A DNA stretch of 52,712 bases, from assembly GCA_030681675.1 (NCBI GenBank), contig JAUXRP010000007.1:1-52712 (forward strand), in the 5' to 3' direction. Shown here one piece after another: positions 43,035 through 51,948 of this stretch. The position numbers and the translations under genes are program-made. Origin of the DNA: Candidatus Planktophila sp. GTDB lineage: Bacteria; Actinomycetota; Actinomycetes; Nanopelagicales; Nanopelagicaceae. Position 1 is the stretch's first letter; every line of letters begins with the position of its first letter. The notes under the pieces are model-generated. The model searched no databases. It was not told the origin of the DNA and saw nothing but the letters and a program-made list of their open reading frames with translations.

Positions 43035-44555
43035 TTATGCAGCGCCAATTCTCGTCTTTCGAGGCGTAGCAAATGACTTAGATACGGCAGTTAACTCCTC
43101 AGACACTTGGGCTTTGATCGCATCATCGCTCTTGAGTAGTTTTGTTAACTCAGTGATTATCGATTTTAGTTCTTTCTGTTCGCTCTCAAGTTCTAATGTG
43201 CTCATCTTGGTCAGACGGCGAAGTGGCATATCTAAGATATACGTTGTTTGCTCATCATTTAAGGAGAAATCCTTCATGAGCTTTTCTTTGGCAGTTGCAG
43301 CATCATCACTAGCGCGGATTATCTTTATAACTTTATCGATATCGATAATCGCCTTTAAGAGTCCGTCGACTAGAGTCAAACGTGCCTGAGCCTTAGCTTT
43401 GCGGTACTCACTTCGTCGACGCACTACTTCTATTCGGTGATCAATGAATACTCGGAGGAGCTCTTTTAATCCAAGAACCTGCGGGCGACCTTTAACTAAT
43501 GCAACTGCATTTATCGAGAAGGCATCTTCCATAGGTGTTAATGAATATAGTTGTTCAAGAACTTTCTCGGGCTCAAAACCATTTTTGATTTCAATCACAA
43601 CGTTAGTGCCGGTCTGTCCATCGGTTAAATCGATGATGTCGCTAATGCCCTGAATTTTTTTGGACTTTACAAGGGCTGCAATTCTCTCCACGACTTTTTC
43701 AGGTCCGATAGTAAATGGAAGCTCTTTGATAACAAGACCCATTTTCCGTGACGTAACTTTCTCAATCTCAACACTTGCACGCACTTTAAATGAACCTTTA
43801 CCGGTGGCATAAGCCTCACGGACGCCGTCAAGACCAACTAGTTCGCCACCAGTAGGAAAATCTGGACCGGGAATATATTTCATTAACTGCTTAACTGTAG
43901 CTGTTGGATTTTCAATCAAGAACTTAGTGGCCGCGATTACTTCTCCTAAGTTATGTGGCGCCATATTAGTTGCCATACCCACAGCGATTCCTGAACCGCC
44001 ATTTACGAGCAGGTTGGGATATGCAGCCGGTAGAACTAACGGCTCAGATAGTTGTCCATCATAGTTAGGGCCAAAATCAACAGTATTTTCATCGGCCTCA
44101 GCGACCATGGCCATTGCAGCAAGAGCTAGGCGGGCTTCGGTATAACGCATCGCTGCAGGACCTGCATCGAGTGAGCCAAAGTTTCCGTGGCCGTCAATGA
44201 GTGGAAGACGCATTGAAAAAGACTGCGCCATACGTACTAAGGCGTCATAGATTGCGCCATCTCCATGCGGGTGCAACTTACCCATTACTTCACCGACAAC
44301 GCGGGCGCTTTTTACATGTCCGCGCTCTGGTCGCAGCCCCATATCGGCCATCTGATGAAGGATGCGGCGGTGTACCGGCTTTAAACCATCACGCGCATCG
44401 GGTAAAGCTCGAGAGTAAATTACAGAGTAGGCATACTCAAGAAATGACTCAGAGATTTCTTTGGAGACATCGATATCGACGATCTTGCCCGGATACTCTC
44501 CTGGTCTTGGGCCAATTACTTTTTTAACCTTGCTTTTCATCGGTGTCTTTGCCAT
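43035..44555 (-). CDS. parC: ParC/GyrA-type topoisomerase subunit A without C-terminal domain
   Basis: 506 residues from MAKTPMKSK. Breakage-reunion domain is complete: SRALPDARDGLKPVHRRIL, VGEVMGKLHPHGDGAIYDALVR, catalytic Tyr in AAMRYTEARL, and the tower and coiled-coil part LRVFIDHRIEVVRRRSEYR ... YILDMPLRRLTKM. It stops at about the end of the coiled coil, so the beta-pinwheel that wraps DNA (about 300 residues in usual ParC/GyrA) is missing; only 18 bp separate the stop from the next gene. No good ribosome site is seen at 44555; ATG 44621 is also possible but adds a Cys-rich tail unlike the family. Confidence 0.93.
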   Translation of the reverse strand: MAKTPMKSKVKKVIGPRPGEYPGKIVDIDVSKEISESFLEYAYSVIYSRALPDARDGLKPVHRRILHQMADMGLRPERGHVKSARVVGEVMGKLHPHGDGAIYDALVRMAQSFSMRLPLIDGHGNFGSLDAGPAAMRYTEARLALAAMAMVAEADENTVDFGPNYDGQLSEPLVLPAAYPNLLVNGGSGIAVGMATNMAPHNLGEVIAATKFLIENPTATVKQLMKYIPGPDFPTGGELVGLDGVREAYATGKGSFKVRASVEIEKVTSRKMGLVIKELPFTIGPEKVVERIAALVKSKKIQGISDIIDLTDGQTGTNVVIEIKNGFEPEKVLEQLYSLTPMEDAFSINAVALVKGRPQVLGLKELLRVFIDHRIEVVRRRSEYRKAKAQARLTLVDGLLKAIIDIDKVIKIIRASDDAATAKEKLMKDFSLNDEQTTYILDMPLRRLTKMSTLELESEQKELKSIITELTKLLKSDDAIKAQVSEELTAVSKSFATPRKTRIGAA

Positions 44556-44581
44556 GGGGGAGATTGTGCCAACTACATGGG

Positions 44582-45463
44582 TTAATTCAGGGGAGGGCGC
44601 GCCCCAACAGTTGCAACACACTTTGCAGCTAACGCTGTTCCGGCCGATAGGGCGGTCTCAAGGTCACGTGTTTCAAGCCACATGGGAATAAAGCCTGCGG
44701 CAAATGAATCTCCAGCTCCAGTTGTATCGACGACATTAGTTGTGACCGCCGCGACTCTTGCCGATTGGTCGTTATAGATGGCCATTGCACCGCGTGAGCC
44801 GAGTTTAATAACGACTAAAGGTGTGAACTTCTTCAAATTCTCTTCTGCCTCTTCAATGGTTGTGGCATCACCCAGATAAAGCGCCTCCTCGGCGTTGAGC
44901 AGGATGCCATCCATGAGACCTACCCACGATAAGACCTCTTCAAGGGGCACAATCTTCATCGCACCAGTTGTAGTTGGATCGAAAAATATAGGAATTGCGG
45001 CGGCTTTAATTTTTTTTATCATTGCCAAAACGGCATCGCGGCTGCGAAAATCAAGTAAGGCATAACCGCTTATGTATACACCATCGACATCTTCCAGAAG
45101 TGGCAGGTCGCTAACTTCTAGGTCGGCATTAGCGCCGTTATCCGGAAACATAGTTCGCTCACCATTGGCATCGACCAAGATAACAACGACACCGGTTGGC
45201 CGTCCGGAGCGCATTAAATTCAAATGCTCCACACCGTATTTATCTAAATCTGAGATTAAAGCAAAACCGACTGGATCATTTCCTACCCGTGCAACGAGTT
45301 GGGCTTTGGTATTTGTCCGCGTGATCCATGTTGAGACATTAGCTGCCTGTCCACCTGGGTGTGTTGAGATTCGACTTGCAGTGTCATTGCCGTAGTTAAT
45401 ACTCTCTTTGAGCAGGGCGATAACATCTAGAGCAAGGTCACCGATACATAGGATTTTCTTCAT
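44582..45463 (-). CDS. psuK: PfkB-family kinase, likely pseudouridine kinase
   Basis: 293 residues of the PfkB ribokinase family. Visible: CIGDLALDVI, GGQAANVSTW (substrate glycines), the PFPDNGANADL-like region, and ATP/anion-hole motif DTTGAGDSFAAGF with the catalytic Asp. The neighbour PsuG overlaps its start by 4 bp, so the substrate is probably pseudouridine, which it phosphorylates before PsuG splits it. Confidence 0.85.
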   Translation of the reverse strand: MKKILCIGDLALDVIALLKESINYGNDTASRISTHPGGQAANVSTWITRTNTKAQLVARVGNDPVGFALISDLDKYGVEHLNLMRSGRPTGVVVILVDANGERTMFPDNGANADLEVSDLPLLEDVDGVYISGYALLDFRSRDAVLAMIKKIKAAAIPIFFDPTTTGAMKIVPLEEVLSWVGLMDGILLNAEEALYLGDATTIEEAEENLKKFTPLVVIKLGSRGAMAIYNDQSARVAAVTTNVVDTTGAGDSFAAGFIPMWLETRDLETALSAGTALAAKCVATVGARPPLN

Positions 45464-46362
45464 TGCAGAGCGACCGCAATGTCAGCAGCTAAGGCACAGT
45501 TAGATTTTATAATTTCTGTATTAATGGAGAGAGATTCACCATGGGATGCAATATGAAAATGCTCTAAGAGAAATGGAGTCACTGCTTTTCCATCAACTCC
45601 GTCATAGGCCGCTTTGGCTAAACCTGCAGCAAGAATTTGATCATGGCGTGCCTTTGCCATCTCTTTCTTAACTGGATTTGCAACTATTAATGATTTGAAT
45701 TGAGTCGATATTGAAGTACGAGCTTTAATAATTGCAGCAATTTCATCGGGGCTATCAACTCGGTGCTCTATATCAAAACCCGAATCAGTTAAGTAGAAAC
45801 CTGGAAAGCTATTGGTCTTAAAGCCAACAAGGCCTATTGCAAGGGTTTCAAGGCGCTCAAGTGTTGCATGAACATCAAGAATTGACTTTACACCGGCGCA
45901 TACCACGGTCATATCTAGTTGAGACAAGGCTGTTAGATCTGCTGATTCATCGAAGGACTCATTTGCTCCACGGTGCACGCCGCCAAGACCGCCCGTGGCA
46001 AAGATCTTGATGCCTGCGATTGCAGCGATGTGAGCTGTGGCAGCAACAGTTGTTGCCGCACTTTTTCCCTGGGCAATAATGATCGCTAAATCGCGTATTG
46101 AAGCTTTGGAAATATCTTCACGATTGGCAATTGCCTCTAATTCGAAGTTTTCGAGTCCAACATGCACAACACCATCTAGAAGGGCGATAGTTGCTGGTAC
46201 TGCGCCATGTGCACGGATAATCTCTTCACATTCGATAGCGACAGATAAATTGCTCGGACGTGGCAAACCATGAGAAATAATCGTAGATTCGAGGGCAACT
46301 AAAGGATTTCCAGCTGCGATTGCATCTGAAACTTCGGTGGAGTATTTAATTGCACTCTTCAT
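45460..46362 (-). CDS. psuG: Pseudouridine-5'-phosphate glycosidase
   Basis: Breaks the C-C glycosidic bond of pseudouridine 5'-phosphate, giving uracil and ribose 5-phosphate. 300 residues. Family marks: PLVALESTIISHGLPRP, HGAVPATIALLDGVVHVGL, FATGGLGGVHRG, VVCAGVKSILD and LPGF-like FPGFYLTDSGF. ATG 46362 is preferred to 46368 because AAGG is 8 bases upstream. Divergent from the phosphodiesterase at 46401. Confidence 0.95.
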   Translation of the reverse strand: MKSAIKYSTEVSDAIAAGNPLVALESTIISHGLPRPSNLSVAIECEEIIRAHGAVPATIALLDGVVHVGLENFELEAIANREDISKASIRDLAIIIAQGKSAATTVAATAHIAAIAGIKIFATGGLGGVHRGANESFDESADLTALSQLDMTVVCAGVKSILDVHATLERLETLAIGLVGFKTNSFPGFYLTDSGFDIEHRVDSPDEIAAIIKARTSISTQFKSLIVANPVKKEMAKARHDQILAAGLAKAAYDGVDGKAVTPFLLEHFHIASHGESLSINTEIIKSNCALAADIAVALQ

Positions 46363-46400
46363 ATGCATAACCTTAGCGGATGTAGTGAGAAGATTGGCTC

Positions 46401-47507
46401 GTGCATTTATCGCAGATTACTCCATCGATTTTTTCAAGCCTTGGGCTAGGCACGGCCGAAGATTCAATTGATGCTGGGACTAGTCTGATGGGTCGCGAAA
46501 TCCTTTTCCTGGTTGATGGTTTTGGAGCAGACGTTTTAGAAACTTTTGCCAGCGTTATACCAAACATCACACAGCTTAAACGGCATGCAATCGTTGACAC
46601 TGCCTTTCCTTCGACTACGGCAACGAGCCTTGCGACGCTAACAACTGGAACGTTGCCAGGTGTGCATGGAATGTTGGGTTATACGGTGCAAGTCCCACGC
46701 AGTGGTGGTCGAATATTAAATGCACTTAAGTGGGATGAACGCGTTGATCCAACGAATTGGCAACCAGTGCCTACATTGTTTGAACGTGCAATGGCCGAAG
46801 GTATTAACGTTGCACATGTTGCCGCTAAACGCTACGAAAATAGTGGTTTTACACGTGCGGTCTTTCGGGGCGCTGAGTACAGAGGTGCCAACGTCGTGCC
46901 TGATTTGATAGCACACACTAAAGATGCACTTCGCAAGACACCATCGTTCGTCTATCTCTATATGAATGAACTCGATGTGGCGGGCCATAGTGATGGCGTG
47001 GGTAGCAAAAAATGGTTAGCAGCTTTAGCCATGATCGATTTGATGGTTGCAAACCTAATGAAAGAGATGCCGAAGGGAACCCGTATCTGGCTAACATCCG
47101 ATCATGGAATGATAAATGTAGGTGAAAGGATTGTTATCGGCGATGAGAATCCGCTCCTAGAAAACATTGCAACAATTGCTGGCGAACCTCGAGCCCGTCA
47201 TCTGTATTTGCGCCCTAACCACGATAACGCAGCGGCTCGCAGCGATGTTGCAAGTGTGTGGCAAGAGTTTTTAGGCGATCGCGTTGACATTTACACGCGC
47301 GAGCAGGCGATAGATAATAATCTATTCGGTGAATTGGTTAGCGCTGATTCACTTGATCGTATGGGCGAAGTCATTGCCGTAGCACAAGGCACGGTCGTGT
47401 TAATCGATCCGACTCGCATTGACAAAGAGAGTTCGATGGTAGGCCATCACGGCGCAGATAGCGATATAGAAACGCAGGTTGCTTTACTTACAACAACCTT
47501 AAATTAA
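46401..47507 (+). CDS. Alkaline-phosphatase-superfamily nucleotide pyrophosphatase/phosphodiesterase
   Basis: 368 residues. Metal and nucleophile motifs: FLVDGFGADV (Asp), AFPSTTATSLATLTTG (nucleophile Thr), YMNELDVAGHSDG (Asp/His) and LTSDHGMINV (Asp-His), with a late GHHGAD His. Family releases nucleoside monophosphates from diphosphate-linked nucleotides. No signal peptide is seen, so it is likely cytosolic. GTG start at 46401; 38 bp from psuG on the other strand, so both may share a control region and a nucleotide-salvage role (inference). Confidence 0.88.
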   Translation: MHLSQITPSIFSSLGLGTAEDSIDAGTSLMGREILFLVDGFGADVLETFASVIPNITQLKRHAIVDTAFPSTTATSLATLTTGTLPGVHGMLGYTVQVPRSGGRILNALKWDERVDPTNWQPVPTLFERAMAEGINVAHVAAKRYENSGFTRAVFRGAEYRGANVVPDLIAHTKDALRKTPSFVYLYMNELDVAGHSDGVGSKKWLAALAMIDLMVANLMKEMPKGTRIWLTSDHGMINVGERIVIGDENPLLENIATIAGEPRARHLYLRPNHDNAAARSDVASVWQEFLGDRVDIYTREQAIDNNLFGELVSADSLDRMGEVIAVAQGTVVLIDPTRIDKESSMVGHHGADSDIETQVALLTTTLN

Positions 47508-47510
47508 AGC

Positions 47511-48482
47511 TTAGAGCCAATCGGCTTTTCTAAACTTGTAAAACAAAAATGAACTGAGTGCTGTGACAACTCCGAGCACTAATGGGTATCCAAACTTCCA
47601 ACCGAGTTCAGGCATGAATTCAAAATTCATTCCGTAAATTCCAGCGACCATTGTTGGGCCGGCAGCCAAAGCAACCCACGCTGAAATCTTTCTAACATCC
47701 TCATTTTGGCGCATTTGAACATGAGCCAGATCGGCCTGCAACGCAGTAGTTAAAAGTGAATCCATGCCAGATGCATACTCGCAGGCACGTAGTAAGTGAT
47801 CGAGAGTGTCTCTAAAAAAGGGCTTTAATGTTTCAGGTGTTTCCGTGTACGTTGAAGATACTAATTTCTGCAGTGGAATAACTAGAGGCTCAATTGCGTG
47901 TCGATACTCAATGAGTTCACGCTTAAGAAAGTAAATCTCTTGAGAAAAAGTCTGACGTTTGCCACCAAATACTTTGGTCTCTAAGTTAATCACATCATTT
48001 TCGAGCTCAGTTGCAATCACTTTATATTCATCGATTACACGGTCGACTACGGCGTGCAATACGGCAAACGGCCCTAGTTTTAAAAATTCAGGCTTTGCCT
48101 CTAACTCATGTCGAACAGTAACTAATGGAGTACCTTCGCCGTGGCGGACAATCACTATGAATTCTTTTTCAACGAAACAAATCAACTCACCCGTTGAAAT
48201 TGCGCTATTGCGTTCATTGTAGAAAACCGTTTTTAAAGTGAAGAAAGTTAGTCCTTCATACTCTTCAATCTTTGGTCTTTGTTGGGCATGTACGGCATCT
48301 TCAACTGCAAGTGGGTGAAAGTTAAGCTCACCGACGACATGTTCGAACTCTTCATGAGTTGGTTCGGACAGACCAAGCCAAACAAATCCTCCAGATGAGT
48401 GAGCGATATCTACTAAATCAGAGATGTCATCAGGACCGTTAACGCGGATGCCATTTTGATAAAGAGCTGAATCAACAATCAT
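47511..48482 (-). CDS. corA: CorA-family magnesium/divalent metal transporter
   Basis: 323 residues. Long cytoplasmic N-terminal domain, then two membrane helices at the C-terminus with the selectivity motif YGMNFEFMPE between them (about 280-290) and the basic end FYKFRKADWL. TAAAAT (48494-48489) 6 bp before the ATG could be its -10, overlapping the sepH stop. Ends 3 bp from the convergent phosphodiesterase gene. Confidence 0.95.
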   Translation of the reverse strand: MIVDSALYQNGIRVNGPDDISDLVDIAHSSGGFVWLGLSEPTHEEFEHVVGELNFHPLAVEDAVHAQQRPKIEEYEGLTFFTLKTVFYNERNSAISTGELICFVEKEFIVIVRHGEGTPLVTVRHELEAKPEFLKLGPFAVLHAVVDRVIDEYKVIATELENDVINLETKVFGGKRQTFSQEIYFLKRELIEYRHAIEPLVIPLQKLVSSTYTETPETLKPFFRDTLDHLLRACEYASGMDSLLTTALQADLAHVQMRQNEDVRKISAWVALAAGPTMVAGIYGMNFEFMPELGWKFGYPLVLGVVTALSSFLFYKFRKADWL

Positions 48483-48491
48483 TCCTGTATT

Positions 48492-49277
48492 TTACTGATC
48501 CTCGGTTGGTTTTATTCCAAACATTATTTCATCCCAGCTGGGCACTTTTGCTCGAGCAACGATTCCATCACGTGTGGCCTCATCATCTGGGGCTTCGCGG
48601 ATTACCGCTAGTCGCGGAATCTCTGATTCAAAGTTAGTTGCCTCGCGCATTGATGGATGATTTGATTCTGAGTACACAAGCCCCGGAGTAGACAAATGTG
48701 TTGGTCGCGGTGCGGGTTCGTCTCCCATCATCCAACGAGCATTTTCATCGAGGGATGCTATGAGACGACGCGTCGGATCAAAACTCCATTGTGCAACTCC
48801 ACGTCCACTTGTGTGTGGGTAGTGAAGTTCGATGCTCCAAGTTCCATCTTCATGACGCCACGTCAGCCATGAGAGATCTGAGAGATCGATATTTCGTGGG
48901 GCGAGGCGCGAAAGAACTACCCCAAGAAGAGTTACGGGATCTCTTCCGCCCTCTTTGCGAACAGGTATCTGTTGTGCTTGATCAATAATATAAATGCGCT
49001 CTTGCAGAATTGGCCCAGAGAAGCGCTCAATCTTTTCGAGGCTAACATTATTTTCACGCGCGAGAACCTCTGGCAACTCACCGGATCGCAATCGACGCTG
49101 AATCTCTTTTATAGAGATAGCACCGCTTGGTTGCTCTGGCACCGACATCAGGTGCGGCTGATTAACCGAGGCACGTAATGAATCCGTTAGATTCACTGTG
49201 AACTCATTGCCATCACTATCGTGCAGCCGTAGATGGGTACCCTCATCGCTCTTGCCGATGAATTGCAGTTCAGTCAT
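48492..49277 (-). CDS. sepH: Septation protein SepH
   Basis: Actinobacterial cell-division protein that binds FtsZ. 261 residues. N-terminal DUF3071 domain (ELQFIGKSDEGTHLRLHD) with helix-turn-helix (SIKEIQRRLRSGELPEVLARENNV) in the first 100 residues; the C-terminal third is disordered. Overlaps the end of the MFS gene by 8 bp, so it is transcribed with it. Confidence 0.92.
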   Translation of the reverse strand: MTELQFIGKSDEGTHLRLHDSDGNEFTVNLTDSLRASVNQPHLMSVPEQPSGAISIKEIQRRLRSGELPEVLARENNVSLEKIERFSGPILQERIYIIDQAQQIPVRKEGGRDPVTLLGVVLSRLAPRNIDLSDLSWLTWRHEDGTWSIELHYPHTSGRGVAQWSFDPTRRLIASLDENARWMMGDEPAPRPTHLSTPGLVYSESNHPSMREATNFESEIPRLAVIREAPDDEATRDGIVARAKVPSWDEIMFGIKPTEDQ

Positions 49278-50505
49278 GTTTGGAAGAATAACTGATGAGC
49301 GCCTTATATGTGGTGAAGTAAGGCAGCGTGGCTACAAGTGAGGCTATTAAGAATCCTAAAGGAACCCAAAAAGAAATCTGCGCCCCAAATCGATCGATAC
49401 TCCAACCAGAAACGGTACTGGCTAGAGCTCCACCCAGCGGCATACCCGCAACTACCCAACTCAAGGACTGCGTTATTTGATCGGGGGGAAGCGATGATTC
49501 AGCCACGCCATATGCGTTAATAATGAGAGGTGCTACTGCAACTCCATTGAAGAAAAGAGCGAGTGCAAGCGCCAGAATGGAGTGAGCAAATAGAAGCGGT
49601 ATTGCTAACAGGGTCAAAGAGATTAAGAAAATTAAGAACCTCGCCGCATGTGAGAGCCTCCATTTGACTAAGCCATTAATCAGGGCTGCCACTGCGCTGC
49701 CACAAGCCCAAATGGCTAAAAGAATCCCCGAGGTAGATGAACGCCCCAATTCTGCGGTAAAGGCGACGGTAACAATTGCAATGGCACCAAAAAAACCGCC
49801 TACGAACATAATCGGAATCACAACGGCTTGTAGAGCTTTGCTCCTCATGGCAGCTGGAGGGCGTATTGTCCCGATGCGTGGAGATGGTGGAGGTTCAGTT
49901 GCTCGAAGATTGGCAAAAACCGGCATTCCAATAGAGAGAAAGACAAGTCCGGCAAGTAATCCTGCCGATGGGTCTATCGATGTTGCGCAAGCGGTAGCGA
50001 TAATCGGGCCAACTATAAATACAAACTCATCATTGAGGGCTTCAAGTGAGTAAGCGGCATTAACGATATCTCTTTCATTGTGGCTCTTTGATGATGTATC
50101 GGCGCCGAGGACGTACAGCCATCGACGTCGAACTAAACCACCCAGATTAATAGAGCTCGCCTCTGCAACAATTATCGAAGCGAACCAACTCCACTTTGGA
50201 GCATCGTTCTGGACCAGAGCAATGAAAATTCCAATACCTATAAGTTTGAGTGGAAAAACTCTCATCAGTAAAGCCCGCTGTCCGAATCGATCGGCAACTC
50301 CCGACCAATAAGGCATCGCTATCGACATAGTTATCGCAGCCGTGGCACTTAAAGCACCGGCCAGAGCGTAGGAGTTGCTAGCTGCCACCACAATAAAGAT
50401 GAGTGCGAGCGGGTCCATCGAAATCGGCATCCGCCCGATGAGACCGAAGAGAGAAAATTTCATTGCGCCGGGGCTTCGTGCCACAGTCGAATACGCCGAG
50501 AACAT
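49270..50505 (-). CDS. Major facilitator superfamily transporter
   Basis: 411 residues, about 12 hydrophobic segments. The loop 2-3 motif is GVADRFGQRALLMR (about 72-85), and a second-half SGWSIDRFGAQ echoes it. Proline/basic central loop (about 195-215: TEPPPSPRIGTIRPP). Substrate is unknown; drug or sugar efflux is typical of this form. Leaderless: TAGACT (50518-50513) 7 bp before the ATG. Shares a 35-bp divergent promoter region with the inositol-phosphatase gene. Confidence 0.9.
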   Translation of the reverse strand: MFSAYSTVARSPGAMKFSLFGLIGRMPISMDPLALIFIVVAASNSYALAGALSATAAITMSIAMPYWSGVADRFGQRALLMRVFPLKLIGIGIFIALVQNDAPKWSWFASIIVAEASSINLGGLVRRRWLYVLGADTSSKSHNERDIVNAAYSLEALNDEFVFIVGPIIATACATSIDPSAGLLAGLVFLSIGMPVFANLRATEPPPSPRIGTIRPPAAMRSKALQAVVIPIMFVGGFFGAIAIVTVAFTAELGRSSTSGILLAIWACGSAVAALINGLVKWRLSHAARFLIFLISLTLLAIPLLFAHSILALALALFFNGVAVAPLIINAYGVAESSLPPDQITQSLSWVVAGMPLGGALASTVSGWSIDRFGAQISFWVPLGFLIASLVATLPYFTTYKALISYSSKHD

Positions 50506-50540
50506 AGTGGGCAGTCTATGGCAGGGTTAGACTGGTCAGC
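50506..50540. promoter_or_regulatory. Compact divergent leaderless promoter pair
   Basis: The 35 bp between two start codons contain two TAGACT -10 boxes facing apart, minus strand 50518-50513 and plus strand 50528-50533, each exactly 7 bp from its start codon. Read on one strand AGTCTA...TAGACT is an inverted repeat. Any -35 would lie inside the opposite gene's start. Confidence 0.65.
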
Positions 50541-51305
50541 ATGAGTAATGAAAATCCGATTCTTGAGTTAGCGTTATCAATTGCACGCCAAGCTGGAGAG
50601 CTGCTAATGAATCGCCCGGCCTCATGGGATTTAACCGTAAAATCAACGGCAATAGATATCGCAACGCAGATGGATCATGCAAGCGAGAAACTTATTGTTG
50701 ATGCAATTCTTGCCGCTCGTCCAGATGATGGAATCATTGGTGAAGAAGGTGCAAACCGTGAAAGCACTAGTGGAGTTACGTGGGTCATAGATCCTGTAGA
50801 TGGCACCGTAAATTATTTTTATGGACTTCCTGGTTGGTCAATTAGCATCGCAGTTAAAGATGAAAACGGCGTATTGGCTGGAGTAGTTCATTCACCGACA
50901 ACTCATTCGACTTGGAAAGCATCACGTAGAGGCGGAGCATTTCTAAACGATGTGAGAATTGAGTGCAACGATCCTGTCGAACTTAACCGTGCACTCTTAT
51001 CGTCGGGCTTTGCCTATGATGTTGCCTCGCGATATGAGCAGTTGAAGATAGTAAACGCATTACTGCCACAGATCCGCGATCTTCGACGAATTGGATCTGC
51101 CGCGGCAGATATCTGCCATGTAGCCACTGGCTTAGTTGATGGATACTTTGAAACCGGGTTAATGGAATGGGATTTAGCTGCCGCCGAGCTCATTGCCCGA
51201 GAGGCAGGGGCGATTGTGGAAACTAAAGAATGGCATGGCTTCAATCTGACTATCGCCGCCGGTCCACATCTTTTCGAGCAGATTTCACGCGCAATTCCGG
51301 AGTAG
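50541..51305 (+). CDS. Inositol monophosphatase family protein
   Basis: 254 residues. Mg2+-site motifs: GEEGANRES (Glu), WVIDPVDGTVNYFYGLPGWS (Asp-Pro-x-Asp-Gly) and MEWDLAAAELIAREAGA (Trp-Asp). Substrates in this family include inositol phosphate, histidinol phosphate and PAP; the choice is not readable here. Leaderless start. Confidence 0.92.
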   Translation: MSNENPILELALSIARQAGELLMNRPASWDLTVKSTAIDIATQMDHASEKLIVDAILAARPDDGIIGEEGANRESTSGVTWVIDPVDGTVNYFYGLPGWSISIAVKDENGVLAGVVHSPTTHSTWKASRRGGAFLNDVRIECNDPVELNRALLSSGFAYDVASRYEQLKIVNALLPQIRDLRRIGSAAADICHVATGLVDGYFETGLMEWDLAAAELIAREAGAIVETKEWHGFNLTIAAGPHLFEQISRAIPE

Positions 51306-51405
51306 CTCGACCTCGATTTACGCTCAGAGCCCCTTATATGGCAGGATACGCAGTCTGCACCGCCACAGCGAGTGCTGTTATCAGCAAAGAGAAAAAGGTA
51401 CGTAG

Positions 51406-51936
51406 ATGAACATCCTTGACGCCGTAGATGCAGTATCCCTACGCAATGACATTCCCCAGTTTCGTGCCGGCGATGAACTCAAGATCCATGTACGTGTTAT
51501 CGAAGGTAGCAAGAGCCGCCTTCAGGTTTTCCAAGGAATTGTTATGCGACGCCAAGGCGATGGAGTCCGCGAGACTTTCACAGTCCGAAAAATCTCTTAT
51601 GGTGTGGGCGTAGAGCGTACTTTCCCGGTTCACACACCTGTCATCGAAAAGATTGAGCTCGTTAAGAAGGGCGATGTTCGTCGTGCCAAGCTCTATTACC
51701 TTCGCGATCTTCGCGGTAAGGCTGCAAAGATTCGCGAAAAGCGCGATGGCATTGAAGGGTACGGCGACGGAATTCTCTCAACCCCAGTTGCAGTTATACC
51801 CGAGGCAATTGTTGTTGCTGAGCCAGTTGCAGTGTCCGAACCAGTAGCAGTCGAAGCGGTGTCCGAGGTTCCAGCGGAAGTTACGACAACAGATGTCGTG
51901 GCTGAATCTCCAGCTGACGAATCTCCACAAGCTTAA
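51406..51936 (+). CDS. rplS: 50S ribosomal protein L19 with C-terminal extension
   Basis: 176 residues; residues 1-115 are ordinary L19 ([63 protein letters not shown]). The last ~55 residues are extra, built of Val-Ala-Glu-Pro runs ([19 protein letters not shown]). AAAAAGG lies 6 bases before ATG. Followed by lepB 12 bp later. Confidence 0.97.
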   Translation: MNILDAVDAVSLRNDIPQFRAGDELKIHVRVIEGSKSRLQVFQGIVMRRQGDGVRETFTVRKISYGVGVERTFPVHTPVIEKIELVKKGDVRRAKLYYLRDLRGKAAKIREKRDGIEGYGDGILSTPVAVIPEAIVVAEPVAVSEPVAVEAVSEVPAEVTTTDVVAESPADESPQA

Positions 51937-51948
51937 AGCTCCCAACTA

